Below, piece after piece: positions 1-8,070 of a stretch of DNA of 15,115 nucleotides (position 1 is the first letter of the stretch; each line of letters begins with the position of its first letter). The translations under genes were made by a program, and so were the position numbers. Below the pieces are notes generated by a model. That model was not told where the DNA came from, did not search any database, and worked only from the letters and a program-made list of their open reading frames with translations. The stretch is taken from assembly GCA_002415895.1 (NCBI GenBank), contig DIAV01000327.1:21963-37077 (forward strand), read 5' to 3'. This DNA is from Anaerolineales bacterium UBA5069 (GTDB lineage: Bacteria > Chloroflexota > Anaerolineae > Caldilineales > Caldilineaceae).

Positions 1-1812
1 CTCTACTCGCAGGAGCAGGCGCTGCTGCTCTACCCCTCCATTGTGCTGGCCATGCTGCTGTGGCTGGGGTGGCGGCGGCTGTTGACGCCTCCGTTACTGG
101 TGGCGCACGCGCTCTGCGTGGCGGCCCTGGGCGCACGTTATGCCATTGAGATTTGGGGGCAGCCGGGTTATTTCGAGACGATCCAGGCCACGCGCCCCTA
201 TGTGGGCATGGTGCTCGACGTGGCGGGCGCGTGGCAAACCTACGCGCCGCAGCTCATTGCCGCCGATCGCCTGCCGTGGACACTCGGCGGGCTGCTGGCG
301 CTGGGCGCGGCGCTGGGCGTTGCAATACGTGTACGCCGCCTGCACGCCCTTGATCAATTCCACCAGAGCACGCTTTTCTACGGGCTGCAAATGGCCTTTG
401 TGCTGGGCGTGCTCTTCCTCTTTGTGGGCACAAGCTGGCGCGACCCGCGCTATCTGTTCATGGTGCAGCCGCTGTGGCTGCTGTTGGGCGCCGCGGGTGT
501 TGTCTGGCTGCTGGAGCAACTGCCGCGGCGCGCACAAGCGCCGCTCTTTGGCGCAGCGGCGCTGGGCATTGTGCTGCTCATGATCCAGCCCGCGCGCGCC
601 GTCTCTACACAACAGGTGGAGGGCTACGATCGCGTGCTTGCCACAGTGCGCGATCTGCGCGCCCCGGGCGATGGTGTGCTCTCGCCCCAGCCCCCCGCCT
701 GCGCGCTTGTGCTGGGGAGTTGCGACGGCTTCGCGATTGAGAAGGGGTATGAGGAATATGTGATCCGGCGCGCAGGCGGGCCGCTGGTGGATCGCTGGAC
801 GGGTTCGCCTCTCATTAGCAGCGCAGCCACACTGGAGGAAGTTGTGCGCAGTCACCCGCGTACGTGGTTTGTGGCCGACGCGTTCCGTCTGGCCACGCGC
901 TACAGCGCCGCAACGCTGCATACGCTCATCACCCAGTTTGATGTTGTGGAGCAGGCAAATGGCGTAGTCGCCCTGCGCGCCGACGGCCTGCAGCCGGAGC
1001 CGCCCGCCTGGGTAATGCAGGAGCTATCGCCCACGCTGCGCTTTGGGCCGCTGGAACTGGTGGGCTGGAGCCACAACGAAGATTTTGGCCCGGAGAAGCC
1101 CCTCACCGTGGAGTTGGCGTGGGTGGGCGCAGAGCCTGTGGGCGCGCAGATCAACACCTCTGTACGCATTGTGAATGCAGCAGGCGCAATTGTTGCACAG
1201 GACGATGGCCCACCTGCCGGTGGCATCATCCCGACCACACTCTTTTTTGAGACGCCGCTGCCCGACACCAAGGTGCTAACGCTGCCCGTGGACTTGCCCA
1301 ACGAACGCTATCGCATTGACGTAGCCGCCTACACCGCCGCCGACGGCGCGCCGGTGGGCGCATCCGGCAACCCGCAGCCGCTCGATTGGTTCGCCTATTT
1401 CTCGACGCATGGGCCACTCACGCCCGGCGATTTGGGGGGCTGGGACAATGGCATGCGCCTGCTGGCTGTGGACGACGTGCCGGCCACGCTAACGCCCGGC
1501 GCAACGCTTGCCGTGCAACTAATGTGGGCCGCACAAACGCCCACGGCAGCACCCCTCACCGCCTTCGTACACCTGACGGGTCCCGACGGCCTGCCCATAG
1601 CGCAGGACGACCACCAGCCCGAGGGGGGTTTCTATCCCACCACAGGCTGGCACCCGAGCGAGCCGGTCACCGATACATTCACGCTGACACTCCCCGCGGC
1701 ACTAGCCCCCGGCGCCTATGCACTCGTTACCGGCTGGTACGACGACACGGGTGCGCGCGTGCCCGTCGCAGGCGGGGGTGACGTACTCAAGATTGGAGAA
1801 TGGGATAAGTAG
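1..1812 (+). CDS. GT39-like polytopic membrane glycosyltransferase, 3' part (5' end outside window)
   Basis: The frame is open from base 1, so the true start lies upstream; the first in-frame ATG at 43 falls inside a membrane segment and is not a credible start. About 603 codons remain. The first 190 or so hold roughly six hydrophobic segments, with the motif RDPRYLFMVQPLW, which resembles the late membrane region of GT39/ArnT/PMT-type lipid-linked sugar transferases. A soluble, presumably extracytoplasmic, alpha/beta-looking region follows (VEGYDRVLATVRDL onward). The C terminus holds two tandem beta-sandwich-like units, each with an Ala-Gln-Asp-Asp then Pro-Thr-Thr pattern (AQDDGPPAGGIIPTT and AQDDHQPEGGFYPTT). 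The family has its catalytic Asp residues in the N-terminal part, which is missing here, so activity cannot be judged. The protein probably acts on cell-envelope glycans at the outer face of the membrane (inference). It is convergent with the transporter genes and not part of that operon. Another large membrane protein with a similar C-terminal module cannot be excluded. Confidence 0.7.
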   Translation, partial: LYSQEQALLLYPSIVLAMLLWLGWRRLLTPPLLVAHALCVAALGARYAIEIWGQPGYFETIQATRPYVGMVLDVAGAWQTYAPQLIAADRLPWTLGGLLALGAALGVAIRVRRLHALDQFHQSTLFYGLQMAFVLGVLFLFVGTSWRDPRYLFMVQPLWLLLGAAGVVWLLEQLPRRAQAPLFGAAALGIVLLMIQPARAVSTQQVEGYDRVLATVRDLRAPGDGVLSPQPPACALVLGSCDGFAIEKGYEEYVIRRAGGPLVDRWTGSPLISSAATLEEVVRSHPRTWFVADAFRLATRYSAATLHTLITQFDVVEQANGVVALRADGLQPEPPAWVMQELSPTLRFGPLELVGWSHNEDFGPEKPLTVELAWVGAEPVGAQINTSVRIVNAAGAIVAQDDGPPAGGIIPTTLFFETPLPDTKVLTLPVDLPNERYRIDVAAYTAADGAPVGASGNPQPLDWFAYFSTHGPLTPGDLGGWDNGMRLLAVDDVPATLTPGATLAVQLMWAAQTPTAAPLTAFVHLTGPDGLPIAQDDHQPEGGFYPTTGWHPSEPVTDTFTLTLPAALAPGAYALVTGWYDDTGARVPVAGGGDVLKIGEWDK

Positions 1813-1845
1813 GCGGGTGGGTGGAGGCGTCAAGACGCAGAACCC

Positions 1846-1950
1846 GTAGCGGGGGGCTTCCAGCCCTCCGTTTTCAGATCACCGTCATGCGCAATAGACC
1901 CTGCACACCTGTGCACCGCACAATCCGGAGGGCTGGAAGCCCCCCGCTAC
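1846..1950. repeat. 25-bp perfect inverted repeat between convergent genes
   Basis: The arms at 1846-1870 (beginning GTAGCGGGGGGCTTCCAG) and 1926-1950 are exact reverse complements over 25 bp, with a 55-bp spacer that is richer in A and T. The repeat sits in the 199-bp gap between the stop codons of the convergent glycosyltransferase and binding-protein A genes. Neither flank has a T-run, so it is not a classical intrinsic terminator, though the stem could still stop or protect both transcripts. The G-run/C-run arms look like dispersed repeats seen in some GC-rich bacteria, but multi-copy status cannot be seen from this window. Confidence 0.8.
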
Positions 1951-2011
1951 ACAATGCACAAGAGCGCCCTGCGCAGTTACCGCAACAACGGTGTCACGCC
2001 GGAGACTTGAC

Positions 2012-3754
2012 CTACAGCGGCGCTTTGCTCCACCCCTCAATCCCCTCGTACAGACCCCACGGCCCGGGGGCCACGTTCTTCCAACCCGCTGCAATACCCA
2101 TATGGTTGCGTATGCCGTTGAGCGGCAGCAGCGCTGCCTCGCCCTGTACCTGGCGCTGAATCTGGCGGTAGAGGTCGCCGCGCGCCTGCAGGTCGCAAGC
2201 GGGGGCGGTACGCGCCGCATCGAAGAGCGTGTCCACAATGGGGTTCTGGTAACTGGTCACGTTGACGCCGGCGCCGGGCACATCCTTGCGCGAATCGAAG
2301 TAGGGGCCGCCGGCGGGGTCCGGCCCCACCTGCTCCCAGCCCAGCAGCGCCAGATCGTAGCGCTGTTGCATGATGATGGCTGAGGCCTCGGCAAAGGAAA
2401 GCTGCTGCACGGTGACATCGAAGCCCAGTGCGTTGAGCGCCTCGCGCATGCCTTCAGCAAGGCGAATGCGCAGCGGATTATCGCGGTTGGTGGCGAGCGT
2501 GAGCGCGAGAGGCGCGCCGTCGCGCGTGCGAATGCGGCTGCCCTCGGCGGCGCGCCAGCCCGCCGCGTCAAGCAATGCACGGGCGGCGGCGGGGTCGAAG
2601 GCGGGGATGGCAAGGTCGGTGGCCACGGCCCAGGGAATTGTAGGCAGCACCCATGAGGTGAGCGGCGCGGCATCTGCGCCGTAGGTGGCGCGCAGGAGTT
2701 GCGCGACGTCAATGCCCTGGGCAATGGCCTGGCGCACGCGCAGGTCGCCCAGGATCGGGTGAGGGGGTTGCGGCTGCAATGCACCCGCCTCGCTGCGCCC
2801 TGGCTGCGGCGCGGCGGGGTCTGCCAAGTTGATGGCGAGCATGGAATAGCCGTCGCGCAGGACGTTCATCATCTGCACGCCACCTGAGAGCGCGCCCGCC
2901 TCGGCGGGCAAGCCATCGGCAAAATCGATTTCGCCGGCCAGCAGTGCGCGCAGGCGAGCCGTGGCTTCGGTCAGCACGCGCAGCGTAAGGGTATCCACTA
3001 CGGGCACGCCCTTGAAGTAGCCCGGATTGCGCGCCAGCGTGATCTGCGCGCCCGAAGTGCGCGACTGGAAGAGAAAGGGCCCCGCGCCCACCGTGGGCGC
3101 GTCATTCCACGGGTTGGTGGCAATGTCGCTGAGATCGGGCGCAAAGAGATGGCTGGGCAGAATGGGGAGCGTGAGCGTTTGCAGGAAGGTGCAATCCGCC
3201 TGGTGGAGCGTGAAAACAAGCTGTTCCTCGCCAATCGGCGTGATGGCGCTCAGGTTATCTACCAGCGCGCGCAGCGGGCTTTGCACGTTGGGTGCTGCTA
3301 GTGCGGCGAAGGTAAAGCCCGCGTCGCGCGCCGTCACAGGCGCGCCGTCGCTCCACATGACGCCGCTGCGCAGGGTCACCGTGAGCGTTGCGCCGTCGGC
3401 CGACCACGCCCAGCCCGTGGCAAGGCCCGTAGATGCAGGCGCGCCGGTTTGCGCGTCACGCTCGATCAGGCGTGGCAAAATCAGCCCCTGCACCGCCTGC
3501 GACGCCGCATCACCTGCAAGCACGGGATTGAGCGACACGATGTCGGATGCCAGCGCCTGCGTAAAGCGTTGTGTCGTGGCAGGTGCAGCGGTTGCAGCCG
3601 CCAGCGCCGCATCTGTTTCGGCGGTGGCCTGCGCTGGTACAGTCGTTGCAGCTGGCTCGGCTGTACGGCGGAAGGGGTTTGCGCTGCAGGCCAGCGTGGG
3701 CAGCATCAGCAGACAGATGCTGCGCAGCAAGGCCGTGCGCAGGCGGGGCGTCAT
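2012..3754 (-). CDS. Family-5 (peptide/nickel-type) ABC substrate-binding lipoprotein A
   Basis: This is the extracytoplasmic solute receptor of an oligopeptide-type importer, 580 aa, in canonical SBP_bac_5 order. It has a hydrophobic leader ending in PTLAC (Cys23, a slightly atypical lipobox), a long Ala/Thr/Pro linker to about residue 62, and FTQALASDIVSLNPVL at 64-79. SDGAPVTARD (135-144) and TVGAGPFLFQS (221-231) follow, then PHPILGDLRVRQAIAQGID (331-349), which opens domain II. It resembles binding protein B along its length, but the acidic DxNGDG loop of B is replaced by RAAEGSRIRT. Cys188 and Cys520 match Cys186 and Cys521 of B and may form a disulfide (inference). I chose the ATG at 3752-3754, with GAGAG about 8 nt upstream; the longer frame from a GTG at 3820 would start inside a hairpin arm. 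The gene lies 131 bp downstream of oppC1 and is last in the series. The ligand is unknown; peptides are the default guess. Confidence 0.9.
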   Translation of the reverse strand: MTPRLRTALLRSICLLMLPTLACSANPFRRTAEPAATTVPAQATAETDAALAAATAAPATTQRFTQALASDIVSLNPVLAGDAASQAVQGLILPRLIERDAQTGAPASTGLATGWAWSADGATLTVTLRSGVMWSDGAPVTARDAGFTFAALAAPNVQSPLRALVDNLSAITPIGEEQLVFTLHQADCTFLQTLTLPILPSHLFAPDLSDIATNPWNDAPTVGAGPFLFQSRTSGAQITLARNPGYFKGVPVVDTLTLRVLTEATARLRALLAGEIDFADGLPAEAGALSGGVQMMNVLRDGYSMLAINLADPAAPQPGRSEAGALQPQPPHPILGDLRVRQAIAQGIDVAQLLRATYGADAAPLTSWVLPTIPWAVATDLAIPAFDPAAARALLDAAGWRAAEGSRIRTRDGAPLALTLATNRDNPLRIRLAEGMREALNALGFDVTVQQLSFAEASAIIMQQRYDLALLGWEQVGPDPAGGPYFDSRKDVPGAGVNVTSYQNPIVDTLFDAARTAPACDLQARGDLYRQIQRQVQGEAALLPLNGIRNHMGIAAGWKNVAPGPWGLYEGIEGWSKAPL

Positions 3755-3795
3755 GAGCAATCTCTCGAATTGTGCAAGCAAAGTGCGCGTATACG

Positions 3796-3868
3796 CAGAA
3801 ACGGCGGGAACAACGGACACAACACGAAATGTGACTTCCTGTTGTGTCCGTTGTTCCCGCCGTTTCTG
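3796..3868. repeat. 29-bp perfect inverted repeat (giant hairpin) between oppC1 and binding-protein A gene
   Basis: The arms at 3796-3824 (starting CAGAAACGGCGGGAACAAC) and 3840-3868 are exact reverse complements over 29 bp, with a 15-nt loop. On the transcribed minus strand the stem begins 17 nt after the oppC1 stop and ends about 40 nt before the binding-protein A start. No T-run follows, so it looks more like a 3'-end stabiliser, processing site or partial terminator than a textbook intrinsic terminator. A 10-bp palindrome, GCGTATACGC (3787-3796), abuts the outer end. Confidence 0.85.
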
Positions 3869-3885
3869 TGTACTGGCTTCACGGC

Positions 3886-4917
3886 CTACTTCTTGTTCTT
3901 CAGCATGGGGTCCAGTGCATCGCGCAGGCCGTCGCCAATCAGGTAGAAGGCCAGCACGGTCAGTGTCGTCAGGATGCCGGGCAGAATGAGCAAATGCAGC
4001 GCCGACATGGAATAGGTGATGGGGTCGCGATAGAAGATGTAGTCATTCGCGCCATAGAGCATGTTGCCCCAGGAAGGCGTAGGGGGCGGCACGCCCACAC
4101 CCAGGAAGGAGAGAATTGACTCGGTGAGAATCAGCGCGCCCACGTCAATGAAGGTGATGACGATAATCACAGGCATGCTGTTGGGGATGACGTGCGAGCG
4201 CATGATGCGGCTGTCGGTCGCGCCAATCGCGCGCGCCGAGAGCGTGTAGTCCAGCGAGCGCACCTTGAGCACGTTGCCGCGCATGAAACGCGCCGTGCCA
4301 AACCAGCCCAGCAATCCCAGGTAGAGCGTTAATATCAGCGGGCTCGGCCTGAAGATGGAGTTGATGATAATCAGCAAATAGATGTCGGGAATGGAGGTCA
4401 TCGTGTTGATGAACCACATGAAGACATCATCCACCACACCGCCGAAGTAGCCGGAGAGGGTGCCGAAAAGCACGCCCACTACCATGGCGATGGCTGCGGC
4501 CACAAGAGCAATGGTGAGGCTGATGCGCCCGCCGTAGAGCAGGCGCGAGAGTACGTCGCGCCCCAGTTGGTCTGTGCCCAGCCAGTGCGGTGTGCCCCCG
4601 GCTTGGTAGAGCATTGTGGGGGCGGTCGTGGTGTCAATGCCCAGCCGCCACTCCAGATAGGGGATGATGTACGGCGTCTGAAATTTGTTGACGGGCTCTG
4701 TGTCGTAAGGATCAACACCCAGCGCGCTGCTGATGGTGCCTGCAAAGATCGCCAGCAGACCGATCAGCAGAATAAAGCTCATGGCGATGAGGGTCAGTTT
4801 GTCGCGGCTGAGCGACGTGCGCGCCATGCTCCAGTAGGTCTGCGGCTTGCGCTTGAGGATTTCCGAAACGCCATTGTCGCGGACAATGCTGGTTGCTGTG
4901 GTTTCCTGTACGGCCAT
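3886..4917 (-). CDS. oppC: OppC/DppC-type ABC permease, copy 1
   Basis: Inner-membrane permease subunit of a peptide-type importer, 343 aa, pairing with OppB1. The N-terminal cytoplasmic segment is followed by a first TM helix at about 42-64 (LTLIAMSFILLIGLLAIFAG). An extracytoplasmic loop follows and leads into HWLGTDQLGRDVLSRLLYGG (111-130), the OppC hallmark that precedes the transport core. The EAA-type cytoplasmic loop that contacts the ATPase is at about 223-246 (LDYTLSARAIGATDSRIMRS). ESILSFLGVGVPPPTPSWG (266-284) and the C-terminal IGDGLRDALDP (327-337) are typical of the family. The loop at about 65-110 is longer than in copy 2. The start is the ATG at 4915-4917 with a GGGGGA ribosome site about 8 nt upstream, and only 15 nt separate it from the oppB1 stop, so the two are surely co-transcribed. 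There is no ATPase gene in this half of the locus, so the energy probably comes from the OppD/OppF pair encoded at 8218-10545. The opp versus dpp label is conventional. Confidence 0.93.
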   Translation of the reverse strand: MAVQETTATSIVRDNGVSEILKRKPQTYWSMARTSLSRDKLTLIAMSFILLIGLLAIFAGTISSALGVDPYDTEPVNKFQTPYIIPYLEWRLGIDTTTAPTMLYQAGGTPHWLGTDQLGRDVLSRLLYGGRISLTIALVAAAIAMVVGVLFGTLSGYFGGVVDDVFMWFINTMTSIPDIYLLIIINSIFRPSPLILTLYLGLLGWFGTARFMRGNVLKVRSLDYTLSARAIGATDSRIMRSHVIPNSMPVIIVITFIDVGALILTESILSFLGVGVPPPTPSWGNMLYGANDYIFYRDPITYSMSALHLLILPGILTTLTVLAFYLIGDGLRDALDPMLKNKK

Positions 4918-4932
4918 GATCGATTCCCCCGC

Positions 4933-6000
4933 CTATGAAAGCCGCACGCGCGGGTCGACCAGCGCATAGAAGATATCTGTGAGCAGGTAGCCAAGAATGG
5001 TGAGCGCAGCAAAAAAGATGCCGGAGCCAAGCACCATGGGGTAGTCCTGCTGGTAGACGGCGTTAATTGTCAGGCGGCCCAGACCAGGCCACGCAAAGAT
5101 CGTCTCCGTGACCACCGCACCAGCGAGCACACCCACAATCGCCGGCCCCAGCACAGTCATCAGAGGAATCAAGGCGTTGCGCAGCGCATGCAGAAACCAA
5201 ACGCTGTTGGGAGCCAGCCCCTTGGCCTTGGCCGTGCGAATATAGTCGGTGTGGATGACCTCGAGCGTCTCCGTGCGCATAATGCGGCTGAAGTAGGCAA
5301 TGGGGCCAAAGGAGAGCACAAGCACAGGCAGAATCATATGCTGGACGCGATCCCAAAGATCAAAACTCATGTTGAGGGATACGGTCTGCCTGCCTCCCGA
5401 GGGGAGCCAGCCCAGCCAGACAGCAAAGATGAGGATGAGCATGAGCGCCATCCAGTAGACGGGCACCGAGCGGAATACCACAGAAAAGAAGCGAATCAGA
5501 TTGTCCACCCACGAGCCGCGGTAGACCGCGCTGATCACCCCCAGCGGCACGCCAATCAGCAGCGAAACGATGAGGCTGGTAATGCCCAATTGCAACGTCG
5601 CGGGCATGCGCTCGACCATGCGCTGCCACACGGGCTGCTTGGTGTCAATGCTGGTGCCCATGTCACCGCGAATAATGCCGCCGCCGCTGTCGCACACTGT
5701 TACGTTCAGGTTGCCAACATAACCGCAGTTATTGCTGGGTGTCGTCATGCCGGCCACTTGATCGCCGCCACGAATGGAGAGACCGGTAAACCAGGCGATG
5801 TATTGGAGGGGAAGCGGTTGGTCCAGCCCCAACTGGCGGCGCAGGATGTCCTTGGTCTCCTCGGTCATGCGCGGGTCGCCAAAGGTGCGCAACGAAACAG
5901 GATCACCAGGGGCGGCGCTGACCAGAAGGAAGGTGATGACGCTGACGCCCAGCAGTGTGGGAATGGCTTGCAACAAGCGACGGATGATGTAGCGGAGCAT
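4933..6000 (-). CDS. oppB: OppB/DppB-type ABC permease, copy 1
   Basis: Inner-membrane permease subunit, 355 aa. It opens with the family signature MLRYIIRRLLQAIPTLLGV and VITFLLVSAAPGDP (first TM helix). The transport core starts near RGDMGTSIDTKQPV (111-124), and the EAA loop lies at about 252-280 (DYIRTAKAKGLAPNSVWFLH, then ALRNALIP). ETIFAWPGLGRL (299-310) and the terminal DIFYALVDPRVRLS are standard. Between RWF-type helix end and the RGDMG motif is an extra extracytoplasmic stretch (about 75-110) with two cysteines, Cys92 and Cys103. The start is the ATG at 5998-6000, since the family N terminus begins exactly there; the frame stays open upstream but encodes non-family sequence. No good ribosome site is visible, so the preceding leader hairpins may affect initiation. 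It is followed by oppC1 after 15 nt. Confidence 0.92.
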   Translation of the reverse strand: MLRYIIRRLLQAIPTLLGVSVITFLLVSAAPGDPVSLRTFGDPRMTEETKDILRRQLGLDQPLPLQYIAWFTGLSIRGGDQVAGMTTPSNNCGYVGNLNVTVCDSGGGIIRGDMGTSIDTKQPVWQRMVERMPATLQLGITSLIVSLLIGVPLGVISAVYRGSWVDNLIRFFSVVFRSVPVYWMALMLILIFAVWLGWLPSGGRQTVSLNMSFDLWDRVQHMILPVLVLSFGPIAYFSRIMRTETLEVIHTDYIRTAKAKGLAPNSVWFLHALRNALIPLMTVLGPAIVGVLAGAVVTETIFAWPGLGRLTINAVYQQDYPMVLGSGIFFAALTILGYLLTDIFYALVDPRVRLS

Positions 6001-6020
6001 AAGCTGTACACTGTGGCAGC

Positions 6021-6089
6021 CCCGGGAAAAGTTCCCGGGAACAAGAAGCGTGAAGCGCGGGAGCGATACCCCTGCCGCTTCACGCTTCT
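6021..6089 (-). promoter_or_regulatory. Two stem-loops in the leader of oppB1
   Basis: Stem 1 pairs 6044-6057 with 6076-6089 (AGAAGCGTGAAGCG and its exact complement, 14 bp, 18-nt loop). Stem 2 pairs 6021-6028 with 6032-6039 (8 bp, CCCGGGAA, 3-nt loop). Both lie between the candidate promoter near 6106 and the oppB1 start at 6000. They could modulate transcription elongation or translation initiation. No known riboswitch consensus is recognised. Confidence 0.55.
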
Positions 6090-6105
6090 CTCGAGCGTTC
6101 TCTGG

Positions 6106-6114
6106 AGTATAGCA
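6106..6114 (-). promoter_or_regulatory. Candidate extended -10 promoter for oppB1
   Basis: On the minus strand the sequence reads TGCTATACT, matching the extended -10 form TGnTATAAT with one mismatch. No convincing -35 box lies 16-18 bp upstream, which extended -10 promoters can tolerate. It sits about 100 bp upstream of oppB1 in the 266-bp gap after binding-protein B. Transcription from here would let the permeases and binding protein A be made independently of binding protein B. This is a motif call only. Confidence 0.35.
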
Positions 6115-6213
6115 CGTACGCACGGCGCACGCATGGGACATTTGTCCTGTACTCAGGCCCGCAATGTCCATGACTTGGGGCCGGCCGGGACGTTGCGTGT
6201 TGCGGCGGTGCGC

Positions 6214-6249
6214 CGCAGCGAGGCTTCCGATTCTGGAAGCCTCGCTGCG
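6214..6249 (-). terminator. Strong stem-loop just downstream of binding-protein B gene
   Basis: A perfect 15-bp stem (6214-6228 with 6235-6249, arm CGCAGCGAGGCTTCC) encloses a 6-nt loop. On the minus strand it begins 17 nt after the binding-protein B stop. No T-run follows on that strand, so it is either a weak or Rho-assisted terminator or a 3' stabilising structure that keeps binding-protein mRNA abundant relative to the downstream permease message. Confidence 0.6.
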
Positions 6250-6266
6250 CTCCTTCTATTTGCTGA

Positions 6267-8030
6267 TTACTGCGCCAGGTCCTTCATGAACCATTCGTGC
6301 GTGTTCCAGTAGACAGGCTCGCTGGCTGCCCACGGCTTGGGATCAAGGCCTTCCCACTTGTTGTTGTAGGCAACGTTCGACTGGCTGCCCGTAATGAAGA
6401 TGTAGGGTACGTCTTCCTTGATCTGCGCCTGGACCTGCTTGTAGAAGGGTGCACGATCTTCCAGCGCGCAGCCGGCCACAGAGCGGCCCTCATCCATCGC
6501 CTGCTCAACGTCGGCGTTGAAGTAGGAAACGTTGTTAAAGCCGCTGCCCACCACGTCATCACCCGAGTGGAAGAAGGGGTAGTCGGTTGCCGGATCCGGC
6601 CCCAGCCCTGTCCAGCCGATGATATACATGTCGAAGGTCTGTGCGTCCATCTGGTCGAGCATGGTGCCAAATTCCACAGCCTGGAAGTCGACCTGAATGC
6701 CAATATTGCTGAGTGCGTCCTGGACGTAGGTGCCCAGGTCCACGCGCGTGGTGTTGCCGGCGTTTGTAATGAGGCTGAGGCTCAAGTCCACGCCATCCTT
6801 CTCGCGCACGCCGTCGCCATTGGAATCCACCCAGCCTGCTGCATCGAGGAGGGCATTGGCGGCATCTACGTCAAAATTGTAGGGTGCCAGCGTATCGTCG
6901 TAGGCCCACGAAACCGCGGGCATGACGTTGGAGGACTGGCGGAAGCCCTGCCCCAGGAAGATGTCGTTGATGATCGAGTCGTAATCAAGCGCGGTGGCAA
7001 TCGCCTGGCGCACGGCCTTGTCACCCAGAATGGGGTGCGGGTCCTGCGCAATCACCTCACCGTTCTCGTCGCGCCCGTTCTGCGGATTCGCGGGGTTGCC
7101 GAGGTTGAGGCCGATATAGGTGTAGCCGTCATCTTCCCACGTGTAGCGCGTGAGATCAGGATTCTGATCCACGGTGGCAATCTGGTTGGGCTGTACGCGC
7201 AGGATGTCGCTTTCCTTGCTCTGGAGCATAGCCAGGCGGGTGCCGGCATCGGGCACCACACGGTAGATCATGCCATCCATGTTGGGCGCGCCCAGGTAGT
7301 AGTTCTCGTTGCGCACAACAATCAGGTTGTCATCGCGCTGCCAGCTCTGGAAGTTGAAGGGGCCGGAGCCGACGGTGGGGGCGAAGTTCTCGGGGCTTTC
7401 CTGAATGTCGCTGAAGTCGGCAGCAAAGATATGCGCCGGCATGAGCGGATTGCCCAGGTCATAGAGTGCGTCACAGCGCAGGTTGTTGTACGTCACCACA
7501 ACGGTCTTGGCGTCGGGTGCTGCAATCGACTCAATGCTGTCCCACACATACTTGCGGGGGGATTCGACCAGGTCGCTGTTAATGGCGCTGTAGGTGTAAA
7601 CGAAGTCCGCCGCGGTGACAGGCGTGCCATCGTTCCAGTTGAAGCCATCCTTCAGCGCAAAGGTATAGACGAGGCCATCATCGGAGACTTCCCAGGTGTC
7701 ACAGAGCGCGCCGTCACATGTGAGGGCGCCGGTCTCGAGGTCACCGCCAACAAGACCCACGTCATAGAGCAGATACATGACATCGCTCGACGCTGTGTTG
7801 TCAGAGAGAATTGGGTTCAAATTGCCTGCGTCGGAGGAGGTAGCGCGCGTCCAGACGCCGCCCCGCTGGGCTGTGCCTGTGGCGGCTGCGCTGCCGGAAT
7901 CGGCCGGGGCGGCGTCTGCGGCGGCCGGGGCGGCAGCCGAAGGCGCAACCGGCAGCGGCTGCGCACATGCGGTAAAGAGCATAGAGAAGATCACAACCAG
8001 CGCAAAAATCTGGAATGTCTTGCGAGACAT
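6267..8030 (-). CDS. Family-5 (peptide/nickel-type) ABC substrate-binding lipoprotein B
   Basis: Extracytoplasmic solute receptor, 587 aa, in canonical SBP_bac_5 order. The leader ends in LFTAC (Cys22, presumed lipidation site), followed by an Ala-rich linker to about 55. The N-terminal lobe begins at RGGVWTRATSSDAGNLNPIL (56-74) and includes the family motif DTWEVSDDGLVYTFALKDG (111-129) and DGTPVTAADF (134-143). TVGSGPFNFQSW is at 219-230, and domain II starts at PHPILGDKAVRQAIATALD (331-349). An acidic EF-hand-like loop, DSNGDGVREKD (402-412), may bind Ca2+ or simply be a turn. Cys186 and Cys521 are shared with binding protein A, its closest relative in the window. The start ATG is at 8028-8030, with AAAGG about 9 nt upstream and an A/T-rich stretch. 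It follows an apparent terminator and so probably heads its own transcription unit with oppB1, oppC1 and gene A. The ligand is unknown. Confidence 0.93.
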   Translation of the reverse strand: MSRKTFQIFALVVIFSMLFTACAQPLPVAPSAAAPAAADAAPADSGSAAATGTAQRGGVWTRATSSDAGNLNPILSDNTASSDVMYLLYDVGLVGGDLETGALTCDGALCDTWEVSDDGLVYTFALKDGFNWNDGTPVTAADFVYTYSAINSDLVESPRKYVWDSIESIAAPDAKTVVVTYNNLRCDALYDLGNPLMPAHIFAADFSDIQESPENFAPTVGSGPFNFQSWQRDDNLIVVRNENYYLGAPNMDGMIYRVVPDAGTRLAMLQSKESDILRVQPNQIATVDQNPDLTRYTWEDDGYTYIGLNLGNPANPQNGRDENGEVIAQDPHPILGDKAVRQAIATALDYDSIINDIFLGQGFRQSSNVMPAVSWAYDDTLAPYNFDVDAANALLDAAGWVDSNGDGVREKDGVDLSLSLITNAGNTTRVDLGTYVQDALSNIGIQVDFQAVEFGTMLDQMDAQTFDMYIIGWTGLGPDPATDYPFFHSGDDVVGSGFNNVSYFNADVEQAMDEGRSVAGCALEDRAPFYKQVQAQIKEDVPYIFITGSQSNVAYNNKWEGLDPKPWAASEPVYWNTHEWFMKDLAQ

Positions 8031-8070
8031 AAAAAATTACCTTTCTGCTGTGTATGGAGTCTACGATATG

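Noticed and set aside
3755..3820. Upstream extension of binding-protein A to a GTG at 3820
   Set aside because: The GTG lies inside the hairpin arm, the added residues would block a lipoprotein signal, and the ATG at 3754 has a ribosome site.
3027..3989. Plus-strand open frame opposite the binding-protein A start and the 29-bp hairpin
   Set aside because: Ser/Arg/Val-rich shadow sequence that overlaps a well-supported gene and runs through the hairpin.
6001..6171. 57-residue N-terminal extension of OppB1
   Set aside because: The encoded residues do not resemble the family, whose N terminus starts exactly at the ATG at 6000, and the stretch contains the leader stem-loops.
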